In this document: piece by piece, positions 52,327 through 63,481 of the stretch
How positions within the stretch are numbered: the stretch's first letter is position 1
Layout of the letters: each line of letters begins with the position of its first letter
Assembly (NCBI GenBank): GCA_963921195.1
Contig: OY992537.1
Span: 51,174,313 to 51,238,312, forward strand
Direction of reading: 5' to 3'
From: Pegoplata infirma
Lineage: Eukaryota > Arthropoda > Insecta > Diptera > Anthomyiidae
Length of the DNA: 64,000 bases
Notes under the pieces: generated by a model
Seen by the model: only the letters and a program-made list of their open reading frames with translations
What the model was told of the DNA's origin: nothing
The model's database searches: none
Made by a program: the position numbers and the translations under genes

Positions 52327-53990
52327 AGTCTTTGTTTTATTTACTTGTGGACGTTTATGTCTTTCATAAAATTATATTTCAATGAACAATTTAAACAATA
52401 AAATTTGTATAACTTCTCTGGTACGTTATCATGTTCGTTCCGGTGAAAAAAAGATATTGACAATTTTCGAGCCCTTATATCGGGTTTTTGGATTTTGAGT
52501 GAATAAATATTTCAGTGAAAAAAGAAATTTTAATAAAAATAAGATTGAGTGAAAAAACATATAAAGTGAAAAAGTAAAAAAAGTATCATTCCATATTGTT
52601 CCCTGCTCTATTCCATTTCATTTCCAATTCCATCTACTACGAAGGACCCAACATTCCAAAATTCAAGCTTCCAAGGTCATTATGATAGGAACAAAAAAAG
52701 TACCAAAAGTACACTTTCTTACCCCCGTTAGAAACGGAAATTCCAAAAAGTACCTCTTCCAGAATGTTTTTTTTTTCTTCACCGAAATCATTGTTTTAGG
52801 AAATATTAAAAGTACAAAAAGGATTTTACATTCCTAATTTTAAATTTCTATGTAGTTCAAGTTTCTAGTCCAAAATATCAAAAGTACCGAAATACTCTTT
52901 TTAGCCATTTTACCCCAAAACATATTTTTCCCCGAATGTTTTTTTTTTAACGAATTCTCCTGCATAACAAATTTTAAGATACTATGATTATTACTTCAGG
53001 AAATAAAAAAAAGTACAAAAAGTGTGCTTTCGGTACACTTTATAAAAGGTGCATATATTAAAGGTGTTTTTTATAAAAGGTAACTTTTATAAAAGGTACT
53101 TTTTATAAAAGGTACTTTTTATAAAAGGTACTTTTTATAAAAAGGTACTTTTTATAAAAGGTACTTTTTATAAAAGGTACTTTTTATAAAAGGTACTTTT
53201 TATAAAAGGTACTTCTTATAAAAGGTACTTTTTATAAAAGGTACTTTTTATAAAAGGTACCTTTTATAAAAGGTACTTTTTATAAAAGGTACTTTTTATA
53301 AAAGGTACTTTTTGTAAAAGGTACTTTTTATGAAAGCTACGTTTTATAAAAGGTACTTTTTTTAAAAGGTACCTTTTATAAAAGATACTTTTTATAAAAG
53401 GTGCTTTTTATAAGAGGTACTTTTTATAAAAGGTACTTTTTATAAAAGGTTTATTTTTATAAAAGGTACTTTTTTATAAAAGGTACTTTTTATAAAAGGT
53501 ACTTTTTTATAAAAGGTACTTTTTATTAAAGGTACTTTTTATAAAAGGTACATTTTATAAAAGGTACTTTTTATAAAAGGTACTTATTATAAAAGGTACT
53601 TTTTATAAAAGGTACTTTTTTTAAAAGGTACTTTTTATAAAAGGTACTTTTTATAAAAGGTACTTTTTATAAAATGTACTTTTTATAAAAGGTACTTTTT
53701 ATAAAAGGTATTTTTTATAAAAGGTACTTTTTATAAAAGGTACTTTTTATAAAAGGTACTTTTTATAAAAGGTACTTAATATAAACGGCACAGAATTTTC
53801 AGAAAGTACTTGTTCCAGAATGTTTTATTTCAATAAAGGATCCTACATTCTAAATTTCAAGTTTGAATGACCCTTAGTTCAGTAAATAAAAAAAAGTACC
53901 AAAAGTACAGTTTTTACCCTTTTTACCCTTATGAAATTTTATTCATTATATTTATGAAACCTTTCATAAATATAATGAAAAATTTCATAA
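52327..53990 (+). repeat. Repeat family with AAAGTACCAAAAGTAC units around a 16-bp array
   Basis: Imperfect units of about 170-200 bp share CCAGAATGTTTTTTTT, GGAAATAAAAAAAGTAC and CAAAAGTACACTTT before (52.6-53.03 kb) and after (53.79-53.92 kb) the array. Possibly starts upstream near 51890 (CTTACCATCCCGGTACTTTG). Class not known. Confidence 0.55.
53040..53790. repeat. 16-bp tandem array TTTTTATAAAAGGTAC, about 44 units
   Basis: Highly regular units of ACTTTTTATAAAAGGT with point variants and occasional one-base slips (for example an extra T or A). 16 is not a multiple of three, so no frame stays open. Confidence 0.93.
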
Positions 53991-54107
53991 ATATTGAACC
54001 TATGAACAATTATGACAATGTTTCATTGTATTTATGAAACTGACAATGTTTCATTGTATTTATGAAACTGTTACATTGGACGAACTTTAATGAAGGTTTT
54101 CATTATA
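53935..54107. repeat. Rep-P copy, left part, split by the hAT-like element
   Basis: TTTATGAAACCTTTCATAAAT, TTACATTGGACGAACTTTAAT and GAAGGTTTTCATTATA; it continues after 56697 with TATTTATAACAGTTTTCAT to about 56735. Matches 3113-3262. Confidence 0.65.
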
Positions 54108-54182
54108 CAGGCGCGGATCCAGGGGGGGGGGGGGAGAATGGGATTTCTCCCCCCCAAAACGATTTCAAAAAAAAAGAAAGAA

Positions 54183-54870
54183 AACAAGTGAGAGTGTTAA
54201 ATTCGGCTGTGCCGAATCTTTGATACCCTCCAACATGTTCAAATGCATAAAAAAAAATCAGAGGCGTTTTTGGGGGGGAGGGGACTCTTTGGGGGTGCTG
54301 GGGGATACCTTCCCCAACGCGATAAATGTTTACTAAATTATTTATAATGACTTTTGAACTTTAGTTATACCATTTTCTCATAATTTTTATGTTTTTTTTT
54401 AATCCACGCCCACAAAAGGGGGCGGGACGAACAAAAATATTTTGTAGCCCCCCCGGGGTCTAAGTGTATGACTTTTAACTCCTTCTGACATAAAAAGATT
54501 TCATTTGTTCAACAAAAATGCAAAAAAATCTGTAAAAAACGGCGTTTTTAAAGAGGTTTTTTAGTTCTTTAAGGGGGAACTTTTTTGCCCCTTATCCGAT
54601 TTTACCCATTTCCGAACTTAGCCGGCCTATGACCAAAAGACACATTCTTGCCAATTTTCAGGAGTCTAGCTCTCTTATTTTGGACTGAATCGTGTTTTAT
54701 ACAGACGGACGGACGGACGGACGGACGGACGGACATTCATAGAATGACTTATAATCGATCATAGATCAATAATATATATACTTTATGGGGTCCCCGACCG
54801 ATATTTCTATGCGTTACAAACGGAATGACAAAGTGAGTATACCCCCATACTGTGGTTGGAGGGTATAAAA
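54183..54870 (+). repeat. Rep-A, best full-length copy
   Basis: From AACAAGTGAGAGTGTTAAAT and the perfect hairpin TTCGGCTGTGCCGAA through GATACCCTCCAACATG, a GGGGGTGCTGGGGGATACC block, CCACGCCCACAAAAGGGGG, CATTTCCGAACTTAGCCGG, an (ACGG)n run of seven units, GGGGTCCCCGACCGATATTT to GTGGTTGGAGGGTATAAAA. A GAAA/GGAAA microsatellite follows (54870-54965). Use as reference for the other copies. Confidence 0.88.
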
Positions 54871-54979
54871 AGGAAAAAAAAGAAAGAAAGAAAGAAAGTA
54901 AGGGAAAGGAAAAGGAAAAGGAAAAAAAGAAAGAAAGGAAAAGAAAAGAAGGAAGGGAAAAGAAAAACGATAAAAGAAA

Positions 54980-56210
54980 ATGACCAGGATGTTAAAAAAC
55001 TCTAAGGAGAGTTATATGTGTGACTCAGAAATTTGCTACATCCTTAGGATAAAATGTTTCAGCATTTATGAAATTTCATATGAGAAACTTAAATGTCAAT
55101 TGAATTGAAAAATTATCTAAAATTTTAGGAAAAATGTTTTATTTAGTATACTAATACTATTAAAAAAAATACCTCAGAATGTTTCAGTATCTGAAAACAG
55201 TTTTTCTACAAATAAACTTCCCAGAGTCGGATAACATTTCTACCGGAAAAACGTCTTTGAATCTTGTTTTCTATGCGGAAATATATTTTCGAATCTTAGA
55301 CTTTTTTTTATGGAAAAAGTTTAAGGAATATGAGGATTTATTTATTTAAAAAATCTTTTAGAATCTGTAAATTTTTCTATAGGAAAAGTTTATTAAAATC
55401 TATGATTTTCTCAAAGGAAATATGTTTTAGAACTTTCCTATAGAAAACTATTGGTATGAAAAATCTCTCAGAATCTGAAAATTTTTCTGTTAAAAGATTC
55501 TGAGAATTTTGCTATAGGAAATGTGTCTCTGAATATGGGAATTTTTCTTTTAAAATGGTGTCTAACAATAATAATTTTTCTATATGAAAAATGTTTGAGA
55601 ATCTAGAAATTAACTTAAAAAACATTAGATGGCATTAAAACCGTAAATTTTATTTTTTGAAAAGTGTATCAAAATTTCTTCATAAAATGATTTAGAAACT
55701 GATACTTTTTTAGTATCCGATAATTTTCTTTTACGAAATATGTTTCAGGACCTGAAAATTTTTGTATACAAAAAATATAGAAACCATTTAAGAGATTTTT
55801 TATAAGAAAAGTATATTAGAATTTGGAACATTTTTTATAGAAAGAATGTCACAGAATCTCGGATTATTTCTATAAAATAAAGTTTAAAAATCTGAGACAT
55901 TTTCTATGTGAAAAATGCTGAATCTGAAATATTTTTATAGAAAATTCGATCTGAGAATAAAACAACTTTTTTATATCAAAGAGTTTTAGAATCTGAACAT
56001 TTTTCTAAAGGCAAATACCTCAGAAATTTCTTATTTTTCTATATGAAAATTTTTGAGAAGCTAAGATAAAAATTGTATGTATTCTTTATTGAAAAGTTTT
56101 TTCGGATTATTAGACTTTTAGCATCAAAATAAATTTTTGAAAAATAAAATTTTTTATACATATAAAAGTTTACAAGTCTGTTGGCTATGATTGTCATAAG
56201 CGAATTTTTA
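54980..56210. repeat. Degenerate tandem phrases GAATCTGAAAATTTTTCTATAG
   Basis: About 25-30 diverged units of 40-50 bases built on AGAATCTGA, TTTTTCTATA and GGAAAA. No preserved frame. Also seen at 21.7-21.9 kb. Confidence 0.7.
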
Positions 56211-56735
56211 TGACTGAAAAGTCATAATATCAATATTTTTCTATACAAAGCTACAACAAAATTCAAAAATTTTATTTGTCAATTTTATGATCATTTCGAC
56301 AGCACGTCGTAAAATTTGCAAATAAAATTTAAAATTTTAGACTTTTTTGTTGGTTTGTGTAGAAAAATATTAATGTTATGACTGTTCATTGAACAGTGTT
56401 CAATCATAAAAAATGGCTTATGAGAGTCAAAGTCAATCAAAACTGCGTATATGCCCGTTTATTTGGCTATTAACGGCCTTATTTACGAAGTAAATCTTAA
56501 AATTTTTTTTTGGATATAAAACATTTCCAATTTTTTTTTTTTTGGTTTTCAATTTGTTACTTAATATTAAAAATATTAACGAAAATTTACACACTAACAC
56601 CCCCCCCCCCCACCGCTTCCATCCAAATTTTTATATTTTTTTGTAAAAAAAAAAAAAATCTCCCCCCCCCCAAATGAAATTCCTGGATCCGCGCCTGCAT
56701 TATATTTATAACAGTTTTCATAAATACAATGAAGC

Positions 56736-57832
56736 TTGACTTAGTTTGTTAAAAACAAAATCGAAGTTTTGTATTATGGACTAACAGGCGACTGTTTTTA
56801 CTAAATGTTTGGTTGATATCATGTTTGGTTTATTTACAATTGAAGTTTGTTGATTTAAATTTGGTAATTTTATTTTCTGTGTACAATTAGATGCACATAT
56901 TTTATTGTTGTCACGTTGAATTTAAAATATGTTTAATGTTCTATTTTATTCTCATAAGTGTGTTGTAGAATTTTTGAATTTGTTTTTTATTTAATTTTTT
57001 ATTATTTTTTGGTAAACCAGACAAGGTCATAGCTTAATTTGTTTTAATATTGTCATTTGTTGTTATTTTTCCATAAAATAAAATTTCACTAACCTTGAAA
57101 AATTCTAATTTTTTCTAATGGGTAATATTGATAAGGTCTAAAATGTTTTTATAATTATAAAATTATCAAAATTATTGATAAGAAAAATGTTAATAATCAC
57201 AACAACAAAAAAATTGTAAAATTACGCAAAAGTCTTGTTATTTTACAGGACACGTGTTGTAAATAAAAACGTAAAATTTTTCCGCGTCATATTATTAGAT
57301 TAGTTTTATAAATTTTTATGACAATCAAATTAACAAAAATAATTTGTAAATTCTACCAATTTTTTAGTTAAAATCCGTTATTTTCTCAATGCGTTTTTTT
57401 TTTTTAAATTCTATCAATAATTTTGTTGACATTAAAAACTGTTAACATTGCAATATTTAATCATTTATAACATTCTTCTTAAAAAAAATTTGTATTGACG
57501 ATTATTGATTAAAATGATTGGAATTGTTATAGGTCAGTTATTTTTTATTCATTTTTTTTTTTAAATATTTATATTAATCTTTTTTTTTTCCTCATAAACA
57601 CTTGAATTATACTAACAAACAGGTAGCAGATAAGAGAATTTTTTTATTTGTTAATGTGTTTTTAAACATTAACAGTTGCAATAAAATTTTAAATAATTTA
57701 AATTTGTTTAATGTTTGAAATTGTGTGTGTGTTTTTTATTTTTAATTCTAGTGTTTTGCATTTTTACTCATAATTAAATTGATTTAATTCTCAAGGTTTT
57801 CTTACTACATTTAAAAAAACAGTGTAAACATT
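56736..57832. other. Interval with few repeats; possibly intronic
   Basis: Little repeat similarity within the window. A pyrimidine-containing tract ending in CAG at 57820-57822 precedes the short coding-like frame. Otherwise A+T-rich. Confidence 0.35.
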
Positions 57833-57937
57833 ATGCCCGGTAAAGACAGCTATACGAAAGTGTGTTGCCAATCGTATTATCTGGAAGAAAAATATAAGCG
57901 GTGTTTTTTGTTTAGAATATACAGTGACTTACAATGA
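57833..57937 (+). CDS. Candidate small ORF or first exon, 34 residues
   Basis: ATG at 57833 opens MPGKDSYTKVCCQSYYLEEK, continuing YKRCFLF to a TGA at 57935. The stretch is richer in G+C and in varied codons than anything around it, which is why it stands out; the frame is also open upstream to a possible acceptor AG at 57821-57822. A weak donor GT at 57901 would end it after KYKR. I do not recognise the protein. It could be chance. Confidence 0.25.
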   Translation: MPGKDSYTKVCCQSYYLEEKYKRCFLFRIYSDLQ

Positions 57938-58202
57938 AAATGGTCCACTAGATATTTTATAGAAATTCGTTAAAGACAAAGTAAACAAAACCAACCCATT
58001 TTATCAATCGAGTATTGTTTTAAAATCTGCTGTTTAGGTAATTTATCAAGCTTTAATTTAAGCTTGGAAGCGTCCAGATTGAGTAAATAATGAATGACCC
58101 ACGAGGGTCCAACTGAAAAATGACATTACTTACTAGACATTTTTTATTATTTTTTAAATATTTCTAAGTCGATTTTTTCCAAGTTCAAACATTAGAAATT
58201 TA

Positions 58203-58647
58203 AACAAGTGAGAGTGTTAAATTCGGCTGTGCCGAATCTTTTATAACCTCCAACACCTAAAAAAAAAAAAAAAAAAACAAGGGAGTCTTGATTTCTTTTT
58301 TTGGTGCGGGGGGGGGGGGGGTTGGTAGGGGGACAACCTTCCTGGATCCAACTACAGGACTTTGAACTTATTCTGTCATAAAAAATGTTTCGTTTGCTAA
58401 GCAAAAGTACAAAAAATCTATAAAAAATGGCGTTTTTTAGAGGTTGGTTTAGTTCTTAAAGGGGGAACTTTTTACCCCGTGGTCCGATTTTGCCCATCTC
58501 CGAACTTAACCAGCCTATGACTATTAGACATATTCGTGCCAAACTTCAGGAGTCTAGCTCTCTTATTTTGGACTGTATCGTGTCCTCCACAGACGGACGT
58601 ACATCGCTAAAATGTCTTAGAATCGATCACTGATCAATAATATATAT
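58203..58647 (+). repeat. Rep-A left half
   Basis: AAGTGAGAGTGTTAAATTCG and the intact hairpin TTCGGCTGTGCCGAA, through CGAACTTAACCAGCCTATG to AATCGATCACTGATCAATAA, where Rep-F begins. The outer right part is missing. Confidence 0.8.
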
Positions 58648-59774
58648 GGGGCATTCCATGCCAAATCGGACACTTTGAAAATTTTTTTTTTTAGATTTTC
58701 CCAATTTGTTTACAGTTTTTAGTACCCTTCGAAAACTCCTTCGTGGTAAATTTTTAGATTTTTTTGATGACCCGTTCAAAAGATATCGAATTTTTAAAAA
58801 TTGTTAGTTCGTTCCTTTACTCAAACTTCTTTTACTCATAACTTCTTTAATAATGGTACAAATTTCAATTTTTTTTTTTCAAATTTTTTGTTTTTTTACG
58901 TACTTTTAAAAAAAAAATCCCAAAAAATTCTTAAAAGCGCTTTAGTATGTGATTTTTAAGTTTTAAAATTTAAATCTCATTTTTGAAAATGTTTGTACTC
59001 TTCGATTTTTTTTTAATTTTTTTGTGTAAAACTTCTATCAATTCTACAATTTTTTTGCCCAGGACGATCGTGGGATAACAATTATTACTATTTTTTTAAA
59101 TTTTTTGAAAAATTTTATTGTAATGGTGCGTCATAGAGGGGTCATTTATAAGACTGACCCCCATTAATTTTTACGTCTTAACATTTCTTTGGAACACACT
59201 AATACCCTATCTTTAATTTCTAAGGGGGCTCTCACACAAAACGACATTTTTTAAAATTTGCTCCAACCGCTCTAACTGCCCTAATAGTGCCCTTAGAGCA
59301 ACAAAATGTATGACCGACCCACAATATTTTTTTAGTCCAAACATTTTCTCTGAACATACCTACCCTCTATCTCTAATTGTTAAGGCGGTCCCCAACAATT
59401 TTTTTTATTTTTTGTAAATTTGTTTTACTTAATTAGCTTCTACCGGTCCAATGGTGCGTCCGAGAGGGGTCATTTGTACTAGAGCGCTTTTAAGAATTTT
59501 TTGTGTTTTTTTTTTTTAAAAATACGTAAAAAAACTAAAATTTTGAAAAAAAAAATGAAATTTGGACCATTATTGAAGAAGTTATGAGTAAAAGAAGTTT
59601 GAGTGAAGGAACAAACTACCAATTTTTAAAAATTCGATATCTTTTGAACGGGTCATCAAAAAAATCTGAAAATTTACCACGAAGGAGTTTTCGAAGGGTA
59701 CAAAAACTGTTAACAAATTGGGAAAATCTAAAAAAAAAATTTTTCAAAGTGCCCGATTTGACATGGAATGCCCC
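58648..59774. mobile_element. Rep-F foldback, 1.1 kb with unequal arms
   Basis: GGGGCATTCCATGCCAAATC at the left and GATTTGACATGGAATGCCCC at the right pair for about 300 bp. The left arm then continues with the single-copy part (AGGGGGCTCTCACACAAAAC, CTCTAACTGCCC, GGTGCGTCCGAGAGGGGTCA), whose inverse is missing from the right arm: an internal deletion at about 59476. Confidence 0.88.
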
Positions 59775-61012
59775 ATATACATATATTATTGATCTATGAT
59801 CGATTATAAGTCATTCTATGAATGTTCGTCCTTCCGTCCGTCTGTATAAAGCACGATTCAGTCCAAAATAAAAGAGCTAGACTCCTAAAAATTTACACGA
59901 ATGTGTCTCAAGTCATAGGCCGGTTAAGTTGTAAAATCGGATAAGGGGCAAAAAAGTTCCTCCTTAAAGAACTAAAAAAACCTCGATAAAAGCGCCATTT
60001 TTTACAGCTTTTTTGCATTTTTGTTAAACAAATGAAACCTTTTTATGTCAGAAAGGGTTAAAAGTCATACACTTAAACCCCGAGGGGCTACAAAATATTG
60101 TTTTTTTTTTTGCCCCGCCCCCTTTTGTGGGCGTAGATTAAAAAAAACATAAAAATTATGAAAAAATGGTATAACTAAAGTTTAAAAAGCATAATAAATA
60201 ATTTAGTAAACATTTCTCGCGTTGGGGAAGGTATCCCCCAGCACCCCCACAGAGCCCTCTCTCCAAAAACGCCTCTGAAATTTTTTTATATGTATTTTAC
60301 AATGTTGGCAATCGATACCTTTTCAATACCGTTATCCGTTTCAAAACCCTTTAAATTGAATACCGGCACCAATACCTATACCGAACGGTTTTTTGTGAAT
60401 TTTCGAGATAAAAAAACACGCTAACTTTCGAAAGGCATTCCTGAGGATGCTGAAGCTTGGCATATATATTTTCCGTTCCCCTGGCCTGGTTCTTATTGAA
60501 TTTCAGCCAAATGTACAAAAACAAAAAAAAACTTACACTCAAAAAAAAAATTTACACTAAAAAAAAAAAATGTTGCCAATTTTTTTTTTTATTCAAAAAT
60601 TACTAAAACAATTTTTTACTCAAAATAAAATATTTATAATCAAAATTGTTAATTTGATTCACGTTAGAAAATTAACTATCAATTTAGAAGGCCATTGTGG
60701 AGGGTGTTGATGGATTCGTCCAAGTCTAATTTAACTTTACTACTTGTTTTTACAAATTTTTTTTTAAGTTTTTATACGTTTTTTAAATTTTTTTTTAGCA
60801 TTTTTTCGAAAATACCGGTACGTACCGGTATTGACGTTTCGGTACCGGTAATACCGTAACCGATTCAACTGAAATACCGTAACCGATACCGATACCGAAA
60901 TAAATAAAAAAAAAGATACCGTTATTCATTTCGATTGCCAACCTTGGTATTCTACCATGTTGGGGGGTATCAAAGATTCGGCACAGCCGAATTTAACACT
61001 CTCACTTGTTTT
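59775..61012 (-). repeat. Rep-A right half, inverted, with a nested insertion
   Basis: From ATTATTGATCTATGATCGAT through CCGGTTAAGTTGTAAAATCG, CCCCCTTTTGTGGGCGTAGA to the hairpin TTCGGCACAGCCGAA and CACTCTCACTTG. The GTTGGAGGGTA part is split by 60304-60942. Confidence 0.8.
60304..60942. mobile_element. GTTGGCAATCGA-ended element with Rep-A fragment inside
   Basis: Perfect 12-bp TIR GTTGGCAATCGA / TCGATTGCCAAC. Subterminal sequence repeats ATACCGTTATC and ACCGGTACC. An inverted Rep-A subfamily piece (CCATTGTGGAGGGTG, CTTGGCATATATATTTTCC) lies inside and matches 25.3-25.8 kb. No clear TSD. Confidence 0.75.
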
Positions 61013-61240
61013 TTTTAATATGGCAAAGAATTTCACCATGAATTGATTTTTTTTATTAATTAAACTTAAAGTTACAACAGGTTTTTGTGAAAAATTTCCT
61101 TTTCAGTTTTTTTTTTTTTTGTATTCTTGCAATTTCAACCATTCACTGTCAACTTTAATAGTGATTGTAACCATCAAGTGATATTAAAGAGTTGTAAAAA
61201 TAATAGTAGATTTTTAAAAGTATTTTGAGGCTTTACGAAA

Positions 61241-61883
61241 TAGAGTTGCCATGAACATGAAAAAGTCTTGTTAAAGGGTATCCTTTAACTAAAATTTATT
61301 ATTTATTTAAAAATAATAAATGTTAATTAAACGATTGACTCAGATGTCGTTACGATGTGGAAAAATTCGATCCATGTAAACCCCTACTCAAAAAATGCCT
61401 ACGAGTTTTGTGCTCTTGCCCAAAACATTTAAACATGATGTTTTGCTGGGTAATATTGGAAAATGAGCAAATCGGAGCAGGGGGAAAGTTCCGTCGAAGA
61501 ACTAAACAAACTCTGAAAACCTCCACTTTTGACATTTCAACAGTATGGATTTATACTTACTCAAAAAATTCTGAAAAATTCAAAAACGGTTCGTGCTAGA
61601 AAAAATTGGATGACAGATTTGGATTCAGGACAGCAAAATCTATAAGAATCAGTTGGATATTTCACTGGGAGGTTTTTGTTGCCGAACAGTGTAATTATTT
61701 AGCAATATCTCAAAAACAGGATCAGCTAGGATTTCCGTATTAACGATTTTTAAAGTTCAAAAAAAAGAGGGGTGAAATGACATTAGCCGATTTTTTCACC
61801 ATTTTAACACAACCTAAACTTCCTTGAAGAGGGGTGTGACAAACGAAACTTTTTTAAAGATTTTTTCGCTTTTGGCAACCCTA
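61241..61883. mobile_element. TAGAGTTGCCA / TGGCAACCCTA hAT-like relic
   Basis: Ends inverted with one mismatch. Flanks do not match. Contains a Rep-A fragment (ATGAGCAAATCGGAGCAGGG, 61460s) and a Rep-CC piece (GGTTCGTGCTAGAAAAAATT to CGAACAGTGT, 61580-61690). Overlapping frames of 61 and 80 residues are not recognised. Confidence 0.5.
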
Positions 61884-62376
61884 TCATAGGTATATGAACT
61901 TGCCACATTCATAATCATTGTTATTATGGTCTCAATGACTGACGGACTTACTTTTAACAACGAATTGCATTTATTTTTTAAGCACGTATAATGCAGAATT
62001 GGCCAGGTATATTTTGTTTTTTCGTTGTTCATACTGATATTTGTAGCAGTTTTATGTTGTTTACCAACTTAACGTTATTGACCGTATAACTTACTTTATA
62101 ACCGGTTTGGGTTTACAACCATATCGTTGTAAAGTACAAAAATAAATAAATAAAAAAAACTTTGCTTTTTTTGTTTACTCTTGTATATTGCAGCAACTTT
62201 TATTTTTTAAAAACGACGAGAACGTGCGATATGGTGTTGGTAGACATTTAAATTAATTTTTTGGGCTTAATTTCAAGATTTTAAAAATCAACCTTGTTCT
62301 TAAAAAGATATTGAAACAAAAATATTCTAAAATGCTATTGAACAATCTCTTGTTTTGCAACTAACATAAAAATATA
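61884..62376. other. Unassigned interval with one possible exon end
   Basis: TTGTTTACTCTTGTATATTGCAG at 62171-62193 looks like a 3' splice site (shown here as TACTCTTGTATATTGCAG). After it the frame reads QLLFFKNDENVRYGVGRHLN and then TAA at 62254. No family recognised; chance is likely. Confidence 0.18.
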
Positions 62377-62621
62377 CCCAGCAAAATATTCTATTCTAAA
62401 TAATCGGTTCCAGAACGCATCATATTAGCCCGTAACCGATTCTACTTGACATTCCAGAATCAATGATTTTTGTTTGAAATTGTGACGAAATCAGTCGTTT
62501 TTTAGTGACGAAATCAGTTTTTTTTTAAAATAATTTTACGTGGAAAATTTTGTTGCGATTACCGTGGAATATATTCAAGAATCTATTGAACCAGGAGTTT
62601 GTTCCACAAATATTTCCTGGG
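62377..62621. mobile_element. 245-bp CCCAGCAAAATATT MITE, TA duplication
   Basis: Ends CCCAGCAAAATATT and AATATTTCCTGGG, TA on both sides (62375-62376, 62622-62623). Inside, AATCGGTTCCAGAA and ACCGATTCTACTTG, and GTGACGAAATCAGT twice. Confidence 0.82.
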
Positions 62622-62689
62622 TATGGTTGCGACATGATTACGGCAACTTTTATATGATCTCTATAAAAAAAAATATTAAAAAAATTCAA

Positions 62690-62880
62690 GTAATAATTTA
62701 ATTGATATATTTTTTCCTTTTAAGTAAATTTTTAATTGTGACAATTAAATTTTTAATAAATTTTAGAAAACTTTCTGAAAATAAATAAATTGTTATTAAA
62801 AGTTTACTCAACATTATTAATTAGTTTACTGGTGCAAAATTGAACAATTTTTTACTCAATACTATTAAAAAATCTTTATT
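62690..62880. mobile_element. Rep-O fragment
   Basis: TTTTAAGTAAATTTTTAATTG, TTTACTGGTGCAAAATTGA and TTTTTTACTCAATACTATT match 24.3-24.5 kb. Confidence 0.5.
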
Positions 62881-63032
62881 TTTAACGCAGGATACCACCC
62901 CAGTTTGAATATGTAAGCTAACGACTAAAAAAAGAAACGAAGAATTCTGTTGTCATTTTCTTTGAACCAAAAAGGTTTGTAACTTGGATTTGTAATGTAG
63001 AAAATAATTCACAATAACATTAACACTTGTTA

Positions 63033-63481
63033 AGCTCCTATGACACTAGATTTTTTTTGTATTTTATTTTTTATTAATTGAAAGAATGAAACAGCAAAAG
63101 AAGAAATGAAAAAGAAACATAAAATAAACAAACAAATAGTGGTGATTACTTTCTTTTTAATAAAAACCCGCTGTATAAATTCAAATAACCGCCAAAAACA
63201 AACAAAAAATCGCTTCATTTAATGAAAAACAGAAAAGTTGGCAACACTTAATATCATTAATGCATAAATGTCAAAAAAATATGTAAAATTTTTACATTTT
63301 TTTTGACATTCAGTCATTTGATAACCAAATTTATCGATAACACAAGAATAAAATATGACGTTTACTATTTTTTATTAGTATTCTTTTACTCTTCACACTT
63401 GTTCAGATTTCCTATGGTGATATATTTGCACTGTTCACTTAAATTTCATCAATACAAAAAAAATGTAGTGTCATAGGGGCT
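63033..63481. mobile_element. 449-bp MITE, AGCTCCTATGACACTA, TTA duplication
   Basis: AGCTCCTATGACACTA at the left and TAGTGTCATAGGGGCT at the right are inverted with one mismatch and continue inward through TTTTTTTTGTATT. TTA on both sides (63030-63032, 63482-63484). A 62-residue minus-strand frame at 63030-63218 is inside it and not recognised. Confidence 0.85.

Larger units (their letters stand above)
54108..56697. mobile_element. 2.6 kb hAT-like element, CAGGCGCGGATCCAGG ends
   Basis: Perfect TIR CAGGCGCGGATCCAGG / CCTGGATCCGCGCCTG with adjacent G and C runs. CATTATA duplicated on both sides (54101-54107, 56698-56704); a hAT TSD is 8 bp, so one base has probably diverged. No transposase: the interior is a Rep-A copy and degenerate tandem phrases. 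Confidence 0.92.

Noticed and set aside
53040..53790. CRISPR-like or telomere-like array
   Set aside because: 16-bp units without spacers and without telomere-type G-rich sequence.
54700..54735. (ACGG)n run as a functional motif
   Set aside because: It is the internal GACGGACGGACATC block present in every Rep-A copy, expanded as a short microsatellite.
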